From assembly GCF_010723305.1 (NCBI RefSeq), contig NZ_BLKW01000004.1, positions 248,001 through 312,000 on the forward strand: 64,000 nucleotides of DNA. The letters are read 5' to 3'. Shown piece by piece: positions 48,775-57,899 of this stretch. Under the pieces are notes generated by a model that worked only from the letters and a program-made list of their open reading frames with translations, was not told where the DNA came from and did not search any database. Positions within the stretch are counted from its first letter, which is position 1; each line of letters begins with the position of its first letter. This stretch comes from Mycobacterium botniense (GTDB lineage: Bacteria; Actinomycetota; Actinomycetes; Mycobacteriales; Mycobacteriaceae). Made by a program: the position numbers and the translations under genes.

Positions 48775-49872
48775 ATGGCGGGACCACTGAAAGGGCTGCG
48801 GGTGATCGAGCTGGCCGGCATCGGGCCAGGCCCGCACGCCGCGATGATTCTGGGTGATCTCGGTGCGGACGTGGTGCGCATCGAGCGGCCGACCAGCACC
48901 GGCGGCGTGGTCAGCGACGCGATGCTGCGCAACCGGCGCTTGGTGACTGCCGACCTGAAGTCGGCCGAGGGGCGCGATCAGGTGCTGCGGCTGGTCGCCA
49001 AGGCTGACGTGCTGATCGAGGGCTACCGCCCGGGCGTCACTGAGCGGCTCGGTCTGGGCCCCGACGACTGCGCCAGGGTCAATCGACGGCTGATCTACGC
49101 TCGGATGACCGGGTGGGGCCAAACGGGTCCGCGCAGCCGGCAAGCCGGCCATGACATCAACTACATCTCCCTCAACGGGGTACTGCACGCCATCGGCCGT
49201 GCGGGCGAGCGGCCGGTGCCACCGCTGAACCTGGTCGGCGACTTCGGCGGTGGGTCGATGTTCTTGCTGGTGGGCATCCTGGCCGCGTTGTGGGAGCGGC
49301 AGCGCTCCGGCGAGGGTCAGGTCATCGACGCCGCGATGATCGATGGATCATCGGTGCTGGTGCAGATGATGTGGGCCATGCGTGCAGCCGGCATGTGGTC
49401 CGACGACCGCGGCACCAATATGCTCGACGGCGGCGCGCCCTACTACGACACCTATGGGTGCGCCGACGGGCGTTATGTCGCGGTCGGCGCCATCGAGCCG
49501 CAGTTCTATGCGGCGTTGCTCCACGGGCTCGGCCTTGACCCGGGTGAGCTGCCCGGCCAGAATGACCGCGGCCGCTGGCCTGAGCTGCGAGCCCGGTTAA
49601 CCGAGGTGTTCGCCTCCAAAGAGCGCGACCACTGGGCCAAGGTGTTCGCCGAGTCGGATGCCTGCGTAACGCCGGTGCTGTCCTTTGGCGAGGTGCTCAC
49701 CGAGCCGCATATCACCGAACGGCACACCTTCTATGAGGTGGACGGTGGATTACAGCCCATGCCGGCACCGCGGTTCTCTCGCACGGTGCCGGACGAACCG
49801 CGTCCGCCGAGACGGCCGGCGTCCGATATCGAGGCCGTTGTCACTGACTGGACAGCACCAACCAACCAGTAG
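48775..49872 (+). CDS. mcr: Alpha-methylacyl-CoA racemase
   Basis: This 365-aa CoA-transferase-III family enzyme interconverts 2R- and 2S-methylacyl-CoA, needed to degrade branched lipids and the cholesterol side chain. It is closely similar to M. tuberculosis MCR (Rv1143): [20 protein letters not shown], catalytic His in [12 protein letters not shown], Asp in LVGDFGGGS and Glu in GAIEPQF are all present. ATG 48775 matches the known start. An SDR follows after 27 bp. Confidence 0.96.
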   Translation: MAGPLKGLRVIELAGIGPGPHAAMILGDLGADVVRIERPTSTGGVVSDAMLRNRRLVTADLKSAEGRDQVLRLVAKADVLIEGYRPGVTERLGLGPDDCARVNRRLIYARMTGWGQTGPRSRQAGHDINYISLNGVLHAIGRAGERPVPPLNLVGDFGGGSMFLLVGILAALWERQRSGEGQVIDAAMIDGSSVLVQMMWAMRAAGMWSDDRGTNMLDGGAPYYDTYGCADGRYVAVGAIEPQFYAALLHGLGLDPGELPGQNDRGRWPELRARLTEVFASKERDHWAKVFAESDACVTPVLSFGEVLTEPHITERHTFYEVDGGLQPMPAPRFSRTVPDEPRPPRRPASDIEAVVTDWTAPTNQ

Positions 49873-49899
49873 GCCGTTGGCCGGAAAGGAAAGACTCGA

Positions 49900-50652
49900 G
49901 TGGACATCAATGGCGCTGTAGCAGTCGTGACGGGCGGCGCGTCAGGCCTGGGTCTGGCCACGGCGAAGCATTTGCTGGATGCCGGTGCGCAGGTGGTCGT
50001 GCTCGATCTCAAAGGAAAAGAGGTGGTTAGCGAACTCGGCGAGCGAGCGCATTTCGCGCCGGCCAACGTCGTCGACGAAAAGGCGGTGATGTCGGCGCTG
50101 GACATCGCTGAATCACTCGGGCCGCTGCGCATCGTGGTCAACTGTGCGGGCACCGGCAACGCTATCCGGGTGCTGGGCAAAGACGGTGTGTTCCCGCTCG
50201 ACGCTTTCCGCAAGGTTGTGGATATCAACCTGGTCGGGACGTTCAATGTGCTGCGGCTGGCCGCGGAGCGGATCGCCAAAACCGAACTGATCGGCGAGGA
50301 GCGCGGCGTCATCATCAACACGGCGTCGGTGGCCGCGTTCGACGGACAGATCGGCCAGGCCGCTTACTCGGCCTCAAAAGGCGGTGTGGTCAGCATGACC
50401 CTGCCGATTGCTCGCGACCTCGCCGGCAAAGCTATCCGAGTCGTGACGATTGCCCCGGGCCTGTTCGACACCCCCTTACTGGCCAGCCTGCCCGAGCCGG
50501 CCAAGGAATCGCTTGGCAAGCAGGTGCCGCATCCGGCGCGGCTAGGCAAGCCCGACGAATACGCGGCACTAGCGCTGCACATCATTGAGAACCCGATGCT
50601 CAACGGCGAGGTCATCCGCCTCGACGGCGCCATTCGCATGGCCCCGCGTTGA
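49900..50652 (+). CDS. Short-chain dehydrogenase, HSD17B10-like (Rv1144-like)
   Basis: This 250-aa SDR resembles 3-hydroxyacyl-CoA dehydrogenase type 2/17beta-HSD10. Cofactor motif [15 protein letters not shown], acidic DLKG after strand 2 for NAD preference, NCAGTGNA, catalytic Ser in [10 protein letters not shown] and YSASKGG with Tyr and Lys. GTG 49900 follows GGAAAGGAAAGA. Probably co-transcribed with mcr for branched-chain or sterol side-chain acyl-CoA degradation. Confidence 0.93.
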   Translation: MDINGAVAVVTGGASGLGLATAKHLLDAGAQVVVLDLKGKEVVSELGERAHFAPANVVDEKAVMSALDIAESLGPLRIVVNCAGTGNAIRVLGKDGVFPLDAFRKVVDINLVGTFNVLRLAAERIAKTELIGEERGVIINTASVAAFDGQIGQAAYSASKGGVVSMTLPIARDLAGKAIRVVTIAPGLFDTPLLASLPEPAKESLGKQVPHPARLGKPDEYAALALHIIENPMLNGEVIRLDGAIRMAPR

Positions 50653-50945
50653 CACTCACGGCGAAAAACGGAGAAAACGGAGAAAAACGCCACAGCACAC
50701 GGGAGTTGGCCGGTTATCCGTCGCGCGGTGCACGACACAGCCGCTTGCGGGATCAGCGCCTGAGACGGATTAGCTCCAATTTACCAACTCTGTTCCCGCC
50801 GGTCGTGGGCAGCTTCCGGCTAGCACGGAATCCGATCGTGAAATCCACGATGGGAATGGAATGGACTTAGTGAATCGCCAACAACAGAAACGACAAAATC
50901 GTGCCGTCAAGGCCAGCACAACGGACCAGTCGGCCGAGTCGGGTA

Positions 50946-51077
50946 TCAGACCGCGGTAGGCAGGGGGTGCCAGTCGTCAAGCTGCTCCGAAGTGTCACCC
51001 TCGACCAGCATGTCGCCGTGGTAGAGAGCGTCGAAGTCGGCTTTGATGACGTCGGCACTCGAGTCGTCGATCCACAT
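50946..51077 (-). CDS. Candidate small acidic protein, 43 aa
   Basis: An uninterrupted 43-codon frame encodes a very acidic peptide (MWIDDSSADVIKADFDALYH and on to DDWHPLPTAV). Codon use is strongly GC3-biased, like real genes here. The ATG has AAGGA only one or two bases upstream, so the start is uncertain; it could be the end of a lost longer gene. It lies just downstream (minus sense) of a copy of the duplicated 56-bp element, as the 55033 gene does. Not recognised. Confidence 0.35.
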   Translation of the reverse strand: MWIDDSSADVIKADFDALYHGDMLVEGDTSEQLDDWHPLPTAV

Positions 51078-51125
51078 GTCCTTGAGCGTATGAGTAACTA
51101 TTAAGGAATCTTTGAGTCACGATTC

Positions 51126-51182
51126 GGAAAATGGTGGCAATATTACTGCCGGGTAGGGTCAGTTGGGCTGCCGGGGTGGCGG
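51126..51182. repeat. Copy 1 of duplicated ~56-bp intergenic element
   Basis: The segment starting GGAAAATGGTGGCAATATTA and containing GGGTAGGGTCAGTTGG is nearly identical to 55112-55167, in the same orientation, with a handful of mismatches and one indel. On the minus strand it lies about 50 bases upstream of the 43-aa candidate ORF. Confidence 0.8.
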
Positions 51183-51415
51183 ATGCGGTGCGCGCGGTGT
51201 CGGACCGCATCGGCACCCGTCGGCAGCGTCGGCGTCGGTCGGGCAAAAATCCGGCGGCTGGTCAGCACCGGGCCGCAGCCGCCAAGCCAGGATCCGCTGG
51301 ACCCAAAGGTTTCTCGCCATCGGCGTCGGTGGCGGCCGGCAAGGCCGGCTTGGCGGGTCGCGGGCGGCGGGCAGTATGTTGCCCTGATCGGCGTCTGCCC
51401 CACGGCACAGCGCAC
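51183..51415. other. Intergenic, no convincing gene
   Basis: Arg/Ala/Gly-rich overlapping frames on both strands only; composition resembles low-complexity PGRS-flank DNA. No ribosome site or domain seen. Confidence 0.4.
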
Positions 51416-51443
51416 GTGCCCGCACGTTTCAGCGTGCGGGCAC
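51416..51443 (-). terminator. Hairpin terminator after the PGRS gene
   Basis: A perfect 11-bp stem (GTGCCCGCACG with CGTGCGGGCAC) and six-base loop starts 22 bases after the in-frame PGRS stop at 51465 and three bases after the frameshifted stop at 51446. No T-run. Confidence 0.6.
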
Positions 51444-51464
51444 TGTCACGTCACGTCATGTGAG

Positions 51465-53065
51465 CTATGACGAGGATGCGGTGGCCGCACCCGGCTCACC
51501 AGTCGCGCCGGGGGCGCCGGCCGCGCCGTTTGTCGCCGTGCTGTCGCTGCCGGTCGCCGTGGCGGTGCCGCCGCTGCCGGGCGCACCGCCCTGGCCCCCG
51601 GCCCCGCCAGGTGCGCCGCCGTTGCCGCCCGCGCCGCCGTCGCCGCCGTTACCGGCGGTCGAGACTCCACCTGCGCCGTGCGTAGTGGCGTCGCCACCCG
51701 CCCCGCCGGCGCCCCCGGTACCGCCCGTCCCGCCGACTGCGCCGGCCGCACCGGCAGCGCCCTCGGCGCCGACGCCGCCGGTACCACCGGCACCGGCGAC
51801 GGCGACACCGTAGTGCCCGTTGGCCGTGGCGTTACCGCCGGCGCCGCCGGCGCCGCCGGTACCGGCGATAAGACCCTGGCCGCCTGTGCCGCCGGTACCG
51901 CCGCTACCAGCCGTGGCGTGGCCCGAGGCACCGTTGGCAGTGGCGTCGCCGCCGGCGCCGCCGGCGCCGCCGGTGCCGCCCGTCCCGTTCTCGGCGGTGC
52001 CACCGGTCCCGCCCATGCCGCCGTCACCGCCGGTCGAGGTGCCGCTGAATCCGTTGGCGGTAGCTGTCCCGCCGGCACCGCCGGCGCCGCCGGTGCCGCC
52101 GGTGCCCCCGTCGCCGATGGTTGCCGTGGTGCTCCCGCCGGCGCCGCCGGCACCGCCTGCACCGCCGGTGACGGTGCCCGAACTACCGTCTGTCGTGGCC
52201 GCACCGCCGGCACCCCCGGCGCCGCCGGCACCGCCGTTGCCGAAGATGGAGGCGACGGCGTTGCCGCCCGCCCGCCGTTACCACCGGCGCCGCCGACCGC
52301 GGTGCCGCCTTCGCCGTGGAACACGGCGGAAATTCCGGCGCCACCCGCGCCGCCGGCGCCGCCGTCGCCCATCACCGTGCCGCCGGTGCCGCCGGCGCCG
52401 CCGTCAGCGCCGAGCCCGCCGCTACCACCCGCGCCGCCATCACCGAACATTCCGGCGTCGCCGCCGTTGCCTCCGTCCACACCGGGCTCGGTGCTGTTCC
52501 AGCCGGCGCCGCCGTCGCCGAACCACAACCCGGCGTTGCCGCCGTTGGGATCGGCCTCCGTGCCGGGGGCACCGTTGCCGATCAGATACTCACCGGCAGC
52601 GCTGTTGATGGCCGTGTCGATGTGCTCGCCGAGCGGGCTGTTGATCCAGTTCTCCATGGCCGTGTTGAACGGGTTCCACAGTGTCGAGTTGAGCACCAGC
52701 GCGGGGTTGAGTTGTGGGTCAGCCTGGATCAGTTGGTCGAAAAACGGCGAATTGCCGAAGACGCTGTCGACCCCGGTTGTGGCGCTCGGGACGGCGTCGC
52801 CCGGCAGGCTCGACGCGGCTGCGAGAGCGGTGCTCACGCCCTCCGCGCCGGCGCTCACGCCGGTGGAGGGGGCGAAACCGGAGGGGTCGACCAGGGTGAA
52901 GAGGTCGACGACCCAGTCGAGCACGTCGGCGTGCGCGCTCGGCGCAGTGGCTAACGGGGCCATCCCGGCCGCCACAAACGCCGCCGCGGTACCGGTCGTT
53001 GCCACCGCCCGATTGCGACGGCCCGCCTTACGGTGCTGCCTTCCGGTGCCGTGACCACACGCCAT
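51465..53065 (-). pseudogene. PGRS-repeat exported protein, interrupted by a frameshift
   Basis: The gene starts at ATG 53065 after GGGGAGG and encodes a signal-like segment (VATTGTAAAFVAAGMAPLAT, then APSAHADVLDWVVDLF), a 110-residue non-PE N-terminal domain and a Gly-Gly-Ala/Gly-Gly-X repeat region typical of PGRS. Near 52262-52275, in a GGGCGGGCGG run, the Gly-rich frame shifts: it continues in another frame to a stop at 51465 (ending [11 protein letters not shown]), while the original frame turns Ala/Pro-rich and ends at 51446 (539 aa). One missing base (or two extra) restores a single protein of about 533 aa. It may be a real mutation, phase variation or a sequencing error. There is no PE domain. 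Confidence 0.75.
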
Positions 53066-53299
53066 CTGCTGACCTCCCCTGTGTGCGTTCGATGCCGGTG
53101 CCTACACCCCGACCACGCGAAAATACATCAGTGCTCTGCGCGCGGCTGCGGCCGCTTACCACCCGGCGCCCGGCACCGGCGACATTGCCGCCGATCACCA
53201 TCGCCGGGTGATTTGGGCGGCCTCGCTCACCGTGCGGGCAACACTCGCGACAAGCACACCAGGACGCTGGGGTGCTGGGCGGTCGGCGGGTGCGGGCCC

Positions 53300-55033
53300 T
53301 TATAGACCGAGGAACGCCAGCGGGTCGATGAGGGAGGCCGCAGCGGAGCCGATGTCGAAGGCTGCGCCCGGATTGAGCATCGCCGCGTCGATTCCGCTGA
53401 CCAGCGGGCTCAGGTTGAGGTCACCCAGCGGGGTCACCAGGGTGTCGGTGACGGTGCCGTCGGCTCCCGGGGTGGCGATGTAGACGTTCGCCACGCCGTG
53501 ACCCAGGTTGAACACGTCATAGACCGTGCCGACGGCCGGCAGCTGCGCGGCCTGTGCACCGGTGTCCCCGCTGGCGGCGGTGGAACCGGTGACGATGAAC
53601 CCGGTGTTGGTCATGCCCAGCAAATCCGCCACATATTCGTTGGTGCTGAGGGTTCCGATGTCGGGTGCGCTGGAGCTGGTGCCGTTGTAGACATCGAAGC
53701 TTTGGGTCGCCAGCGGGGGGATCCAGTCGGTGTAGGAGCCGCCGCCGAGATTCAGCAGGGGCAGAACCCCGAGCAGCTGGTAGACCGTGGCGAAGCCGGG
53801 CACGTCGGTGCCGCTGCTGCTGACGGTGAACGGGTCGAAGGTGAGGTTGCCGATGGCGAACGCGTCGGAATTGCCGGCGCTGGTGTGGCCGACCAGCGCG
53901 GTGAACGCGTCGGCGGGTTGTAGCGGCTCAGCGGCGTCGATTCCGCTGACCAGCGGGCTCAGGTTGAGGTCACCCAGCGGGGTCACCAGGGTGTCGGTGA
54001 CGGTGCCGTCGGCTCCCGGGGTGGCGGTGTAGACGTTCGCCACACCGTGACCCAGGTTGAACACGTCATAGACCGTGCCGGGCGTCGGCAGCTGCGCGCC
54101 GGTCTCGCCGCCGGCAGCAGGAGCCCGCACCACAAGCTCGGTATTGGTCATGCCAAGCAGGTTCGTCACGTCCTCGGCGGTCGTGATGGTTCCGATGTCG
54201 GGTGCGCTGGAGCTGGTGCCGTTGTAGACATCAAAACTCTGGGTGGCCAGCGCGAATTGGGTGGCCGGATTACCTGCCGTCCCGCCAGCGGTAAGCAACA
54301 CCGGCGGCGTGACCACCGACAACGGAACCGTGGCGAAGCCGGGCACGTCGGTGCCGCTGCTGCTGACGGTGAACGGGTCGAAGGTGAGGTTGCCGATGGC
54401 GAACGCGTCGGAATTGCCGGCGCTGGTGTGGCCGACCAGCGCGGTGAACGCGTCGGCGGGTTGTAGCGGCTCAGCGGCGTCGATTCCGCTGACCAGCGGG
54501 CTCAGGTTGAGGTCACCCAGCGGGGTCACCAGGGTGTCGGTGACGGTGCCGTCGGCTCCCGGGGTGGCGGTGTAGACGTTCGCCACACCGTGACCCAGGT
54601 TGAACACGTCATAGACCGTGCCGGGCGTCGGCAGCTGCGCGGCCTGTGCACCGGTGTCCCCGCTGGCGGCTGTCGCGCTGGCGACGGTGAATCCGGTGTT
54701 GGTCATGCCCAGCACGTTGGCCACATAGTCGTTGACGCTGAGGGTTCCGATATCGACGCCGTTGGTGGTGTAGACGTCGAGGTACTGGTTGGCGACCGGT
54801 TCGGCAAGCTCCCACAGCGGCGAAGCGACGCTGATCTGGGTCAGCGGCGCCCAGCCTTGGACTTCGGCGCCGCTACTGCTGAGGTAGTAGGGATCGAATG
54901 TGGTGGTGGCGATGGTAAAAGCGTCGGCACCGTCGGCGCTGGGGGCATCGGCGAGCGCCGAGGTGGCCTGCGACAGCGCCGCGGCCGCCAGCCCGCCGCT
55001 GGCCAGCCCAGCCAGCAGGAGACGGATATACAT
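53300..55033 (-). CDS. Secreted protein of three long tandem repeats
   Basis: This 577-aa protein has a signal peptide (MYIRLLLAGLASGGLAAAAL, cleavage near ALADAP) and three repeats of roughly 175-180 residues starting near residues 38, 215 and 395. Each carries FDPxxxSSSGxxVxG, SFDVYNGTSSSAPDIGT (or TTNGVDIGT in unit 1), LLGMTNT, GTVYDVFNLGHGVANVY and TDTLVTPLGDLNLSPLVSGI. I do not recognise the family. Beta-rich, Ser/Thr/Gly-rich composition with no cysteine after the signal suggests a surface or secreted beta-repeat protein. GGAG precedes the ATG; TATAAT (55084-55089) gives a promoter. Located in the accessory block beside the PGRS gene. Confidence 0.85.
   Translation of the reverse strand: MYIRLLLAGLASGGLAAAALSQATSALADAPSADGADAFTIATTTFDPYYLSSSGAEVQGWAPLTQISVASPLWELAEPVANQYLDVYTTNGVDIGTLSVNDYVANVLGMTNTGFTVASATAASGDTGAQAAQLPTPGTVYDVFNLGHGVANVYTATPGADGTVTDTLVTPLGDLNLSPLVSGIDAAEPLQPADAFTALVGHTSAGNSDAFAIGNLTFDPFTVSSSGTDVPGFATVPLSVVTPPVLLTAGGTAGNPATQFALATQSFDVYNGTSSSAPDIGTITTAEDVTNLLGMTNTELVVRAPAAGGETGAQLPTPGTVYDVFNLGHGVANVYTATPGADGTVTDTLVTPLGDLNLSPLVSGIDAAEPLQPADAFTALVGHTSAGNSDAFAIGNLTFDPFTVSSSGTDVPGFATVYQLLGVLPLLNLGGGSYTDWIPPLATQSFDVYNGTSSSAPDIGTLSTNEYVADLLGMTNTGFIVTGSTAASGDTGAQAAQLPAVGTVYDVFNLGHGVANVYIATPGADGTVTDTLVTPLGDLNLSPLVSGIDAAMLNPGAAFDIGSAAASLIDPLAFLGL
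53785..54098. repeat. 314-bp direct repeat, copy A (inside secreted repeat protein)
   Basis: By eye this block is identical to 54327-54640, offset by 542 bp. A third, partial and diverged copy lies at about 53387-53580. The identity points to recent duplication or gene conversion. Confidence 0.85.
54327..54640. repeat. 314-bp direct repeat, copy B (inside secreted repeat protein)
   Basis: Second copy of the block described at 53785-54098; the linker between copies (about 228 bp) is unique and encodes different residues, so homogenisation is restricted to one part of the unit. Confidence 0.85.
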
Positions 55034-55083
55034 CCAATAACTCCGTTCGTTCTGCGCGGGGAAACCTGCTTTCGTTAAGGTAA

Positions 55084-55089
55084 ATTATA
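55084..55089 (-). promoter_or_regulatory. -10 (TATAAT) of the secreted repeat protein
   Basis: TATAAT on the minus strand, about 45 bases upstream of ATG 55033, directly downstream of the second copy of the 56-bp element. Confidence 0.55.
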
Positions 55090-55111
55090 GCTTCGCTTGA
55101 GCTTAATCTTT

Positions 55112-55167
55112 GGAAAATGGTGGCACTATTACGGCGGGTAGGGTCAGTTGGCCTGCCGGAGTGACGG
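55112..55167. repeat. Copy 2 of duplicated ~56-bp intergenic element
   Basis: Starts GGAAAATGGTGGCACTATTA and contains GGGTAGGGTCAGTTGG; near-identical to 51126-51182. On the minus strand it is immediately upstream of the TATAAT promoter of the secreted repeat protein, suggesting an activator or repressor site region. Confidence 0.8.
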
Positions 55168-55267
55168 TGGGTGTGGTCGTTTTCCGCCCTGAGCCACGAC
55201 CGGGCTGGTCAGGCATTGCTGACGTCACAGCTACCCGGTGCAGGTGAACCGAGGAGACAGACGGATC

Positions 55268-55293
55268 GTGTTATCGGCGTGTGTCGATAACAC
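55268..55293. promoter_or_regulatory. Perfect inverted repeat upstream of mmpL13-like gene
   Basis: GTGTTATCG and CGATAACAC form a perfect 9-bp inverted repeat with an 8-base spacer, 73 bases before the TTG start at 55366. Size and symmetry suit a TetR-family operator, a common control of MmpL genes. No regulator gene is adjacent. Confidence 0.55.
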
Positions 55294-55365
55294 CCCTGAA
55301 TACCGCTGATGGGTTGGCGCGGCGGCTGACGAGCGCGACGCAAGTCGGCGGGGGGAGGATGCCGA

Positions 55366-57708
55366 TTGCTGCAGAAGGTCGCGCGGCTTGCCATCGCCTG
55401 GCCTCGACGGGTCATTGCGGTCACCGCGGTGTTATTGGTGGGCGGCGCAGTCTTTGGCGTCCCGGTCGCCAAGAGTTTGTCCGCTGGTGGTTTTCAGGAT
55501 CCGAATTCGGAGTCGGCACAGGCTATCCAGCGGTTAACCGACAAGTTCGGCCAGAGCGATCAGCAGATGCTGATTGCGGTCACCGCGCCCGGCGGGGCGG
55601 GTAGCGCTCAGGCTCGCCGGGTTGCTACAGAGATTGTCGAGGAGCTGAAAAAGTCGCCGCTGGTGTTTAACGTGTCCTCGGCCTGGAGTGTGCCGGCTTG
55701 GGCTGCCTCCGATTTTGTGAGCAGGGACGGCAAGTCCGGGCTGATTGTGGCGAATCTGAAGGGCGGGGAGAACAACGCCCAAAAAAACGCTGCGGTGCTG
55801 GCCCGCGACGTGGTGCACAACCGGGACGGTGTCACCGTCCGAGCGGGTGGTGTTGCGATGGTATATGCGCAGATCAACCGGCAGAACGAGCGTGATCTGC
55901 TGGTGATGGAGACCATCGCGATTCCGCTGAGCTTTGTCGTGCTGGTCTGGGTGTTCGGCGGATTGCTGGCGGCGGCGTTACCGATGGCCCTGGGTGGGTT
56001 GGCCATTGTCGGGTCGATGTCGGTGTTGCGGCTGATCACCTTCAGCACCGATGTGTCCATCTTCGCGCTCAACCTCAGTATTGCCATGGGTTTGGCCCTG
56101 GCCATCGATTACACGCTGTTGATCATTAGTCGCTACCGTGACGAGCTGGCCGACGGCGCCGACCGGGACGACGCGTTGATCTGCACCATGGCCACCGCTG
56201 GGCGCACCGTGTTGTTCTCGGCGACCACAGTGGCGTTGTCGATGGCCGTGATGGTGTTGTTTCCGATGTATTTTTTGAAGTCGTTCGCCTATGCCGGTGT
56301 GGCCACGGTGGCCCTGGTCGCCGTCGCGGCGATTGTGGTGACTCCGGCTGCGATAGTGCTGCTCGGTCCGCGGCTGGATGCGCTGGATGTGCGTCGGCTG
56401 GGGCGTCGGCTGCTGCGCCGGCCCGATCCGGTGGCCAAACCGGTTGAGCGGCTGTTTTGGTATCGGGCAACGACATTCGTGACCCGCCGCGCCCTGCCGG
56501 TCGGTTTGGCTGTCGTTGCGCTGCTGGTGGTGCTGGGGTTGCCGTTTCTCGGGGTGAGGTGGGGCATGCCGGATGATCGTGTGCTGCCCGGCTCGGCGTC
56601 TGCGCATCAGGTCGGTGATCAGTTGCGCACCGCGTTCGCCGACGACTCGGCGACGGCGGTGCCCGTCGTCGTCCCTGATGCCCGCGGTCTGCGCGCAACC
56701 GACCTTGACCGCTATGCCGCCGAGCTGTCGCGGGTTCCCGATGTGTCGGCGGTGAGCGCCCCGACCGGGATGTTCGTGGGCGGCAAGAAAGTCGGCCCCC
56801 CCGGCGGGGGAGCCGGGCTGTCGGACGGCAGTGCATTTCTGACGGTCCGCAGCAGCGCACCGCTGTTCTCGCCCGCCTCCGACGCGCAGCTCGACCGGCT
56901 GCACGCTGTGCCTGGCCCGGGCGGTCGAACCGTGCAGATGGCCGGGCTGGCCCAGATCAACCGTGACAGTGTCAACGCCGTGATGACGCGGCTGCCGCTG
57001 GTGCTGGGACTGATCGCTGTCATCACTTTTGTGCTGCTGTTCGTGCTCACCGGAAGTGTGGTGTTACCGGCTAAAGCGCTGGTGCTCAATGTGCTGTCAT
57101 TGTCGGCGGCGTTCGGCGCGCTGGTGTGGGTTTTTCAGGATGGTCATTTCGGCGCTTTCGGCACCACACCGACGGGAACTTTGGTGGCCAATATCCCGGT
57201 GCTGCTGTTTTGTATCGCGTTTGGGCTCTCAATGGATTACGAGGTGTTTCTGGTATCCCGGATTCACGAGTACTGGCTGATGTCACCGCGCACTCGGCAA
57301 GCCAACGACGAAAGCGTTGCGCTGGGGGTTGCGCGCACGGGCCGGGTGATCACCGCGGCGGCGCTGGTGATGTCGATCTCGTTTGCTGCGCTGATCGCCG
57401 CGCGGGTGTCGTTTATGCGGATGTTCGGTGTTGGGCTGACGCTGGCCGTGCTGGTTGATGCCACGCTGGTGCGGATGATCCTTGTCCCGGCCTTCATGCA
57501 CGTGCTGGGCCGGTGGAGTTGGTGGGCGCCGCGGCCGCTGGCCTGGCTTCATCAGCGATGCGGAATCAGTGAGGCTGGCATCACACGGCGGCCAGCCACC
57601 ACCCGGATGCATCAGCAGCGCTCCGGCACCGGGCCGGCGGTATCGATCGGTCCCGACGGCGAATACAGTGGTGAACCAACCGCGGCCCCGGTGACAGAGC
57701 GTCGTTAA
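55366..57708 (+). CDS. mmpL13: MmpL-family transporter, intact mmpL13-like
   Basis: This 780-aa MMPL/RND membrane protein has two six-helix halves; TM4 carries GLALAIDYTLLIISRYRDE and TM10 GLSMDYEVFLVSRIHEY, the proton-relay Asp-Tyr pairs. The periplasmic loops are short compared with the 1000-aa MmpL at 4079. TTG 55366 is the start, seven bases after GGGGGAGG. In H37Rv the locus is split into mmpL13a and mmpL13b (Rv1145/Rv1146), from memory; here it is one frame. A hydrophilic C-terminal tail follows the last helix. Substrate unknown. Confidence 0.92.
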   Translation: MLQKVARLAIAWPRRVIAVTAVLLVGGAVFGVPVAKSLSAGGFQDPNSESAQAIQRLTDKFGQSDQQMLIAVTAPGGAGSAQARRVATEIVEELKKSPLVFNVSSAWSVPAWAASDFVSRDGKSGLIVANLKGGENNAQKNAAVLARDVVHNRDGVTVRAGGVAMVYAQINRQNERDLLVMETIAIPLSFVVLVWVFGGLLAAALPMALGGLAIVGSMSVLRLITFSTDVSIFALNLSIAMGLALAIDYTLLIISRYRDELADGADRDDALICTMATAGRTVLFSATTVALSMAVMVLFPMYFLKSFAYAGVATVALVAVAAIVVTPAAIVLLGPRLDALDVRRLGRRLLRRPDPVAKPVERLFWYRATTFVTRRALPVGLAVVALLVVLGLPFLGVRWGMPDDRVLPGSASAHQVGDQLRTAFADDSATAVPVVVPDARGLRATDLDRYAAELSRVPDVSAVSAPTGMFVGGKKVGPPGGGAGLSDGSAFLTVRSSAPLFSPASDAQLDRLHAVPGPGGRTVQMAGLAQINRDSVNAVMTRLPLVLGLIAVITFVLLFVLTGSVVLPAKALVLNVLSLSAAFGALVWVFQDGHFGAFGTTPTGTLVANIPVLLFCIAFGLSMDYEVFLVSRIHEYWLMSPRTRQANDESVALGVARTGRVITAAALVMSISFAALIAARVSFMRMFGVGLTLAVLVDATLVRMILVPAFMHVLGRWSWWAPRPLAWLHQRCGISEAGITRRPATTRMHQQRSGTGPAVSIGPDGEYSGEPTAAPVTERR

Positions 57709-57899
57709 CGATGCGACGTCGCCGTGGTTTGGCACTGCGACCACAATGGTCGCGATGCGAGTGAGGCCGCCGCATTGGCCCGACCGTGCTCGGCGCATTG
57801 ACAGGTGGGCCCGTGGTGCCGGGGCAGCGGGTGTGGGCCCGCGTCCAAGAACACGGGGCACCGGCTGCTACCGTATCGGTCTTCGGAAGGCTGACACGT

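Noticed and set aside
51416..51443. Considered as a CRISPR-like or phage-attachment palindrome
   Set aside because: A single hairpin right after a stop codon is better explained as a terminator; no repeat-spacer array is present in the window.
51678..53054. Plus-strand Pro/Ala/Gly-rich frames over the PGRS gene
   Set aside because: They are the complement of Gly-rich repeats and show no start signal or domain.
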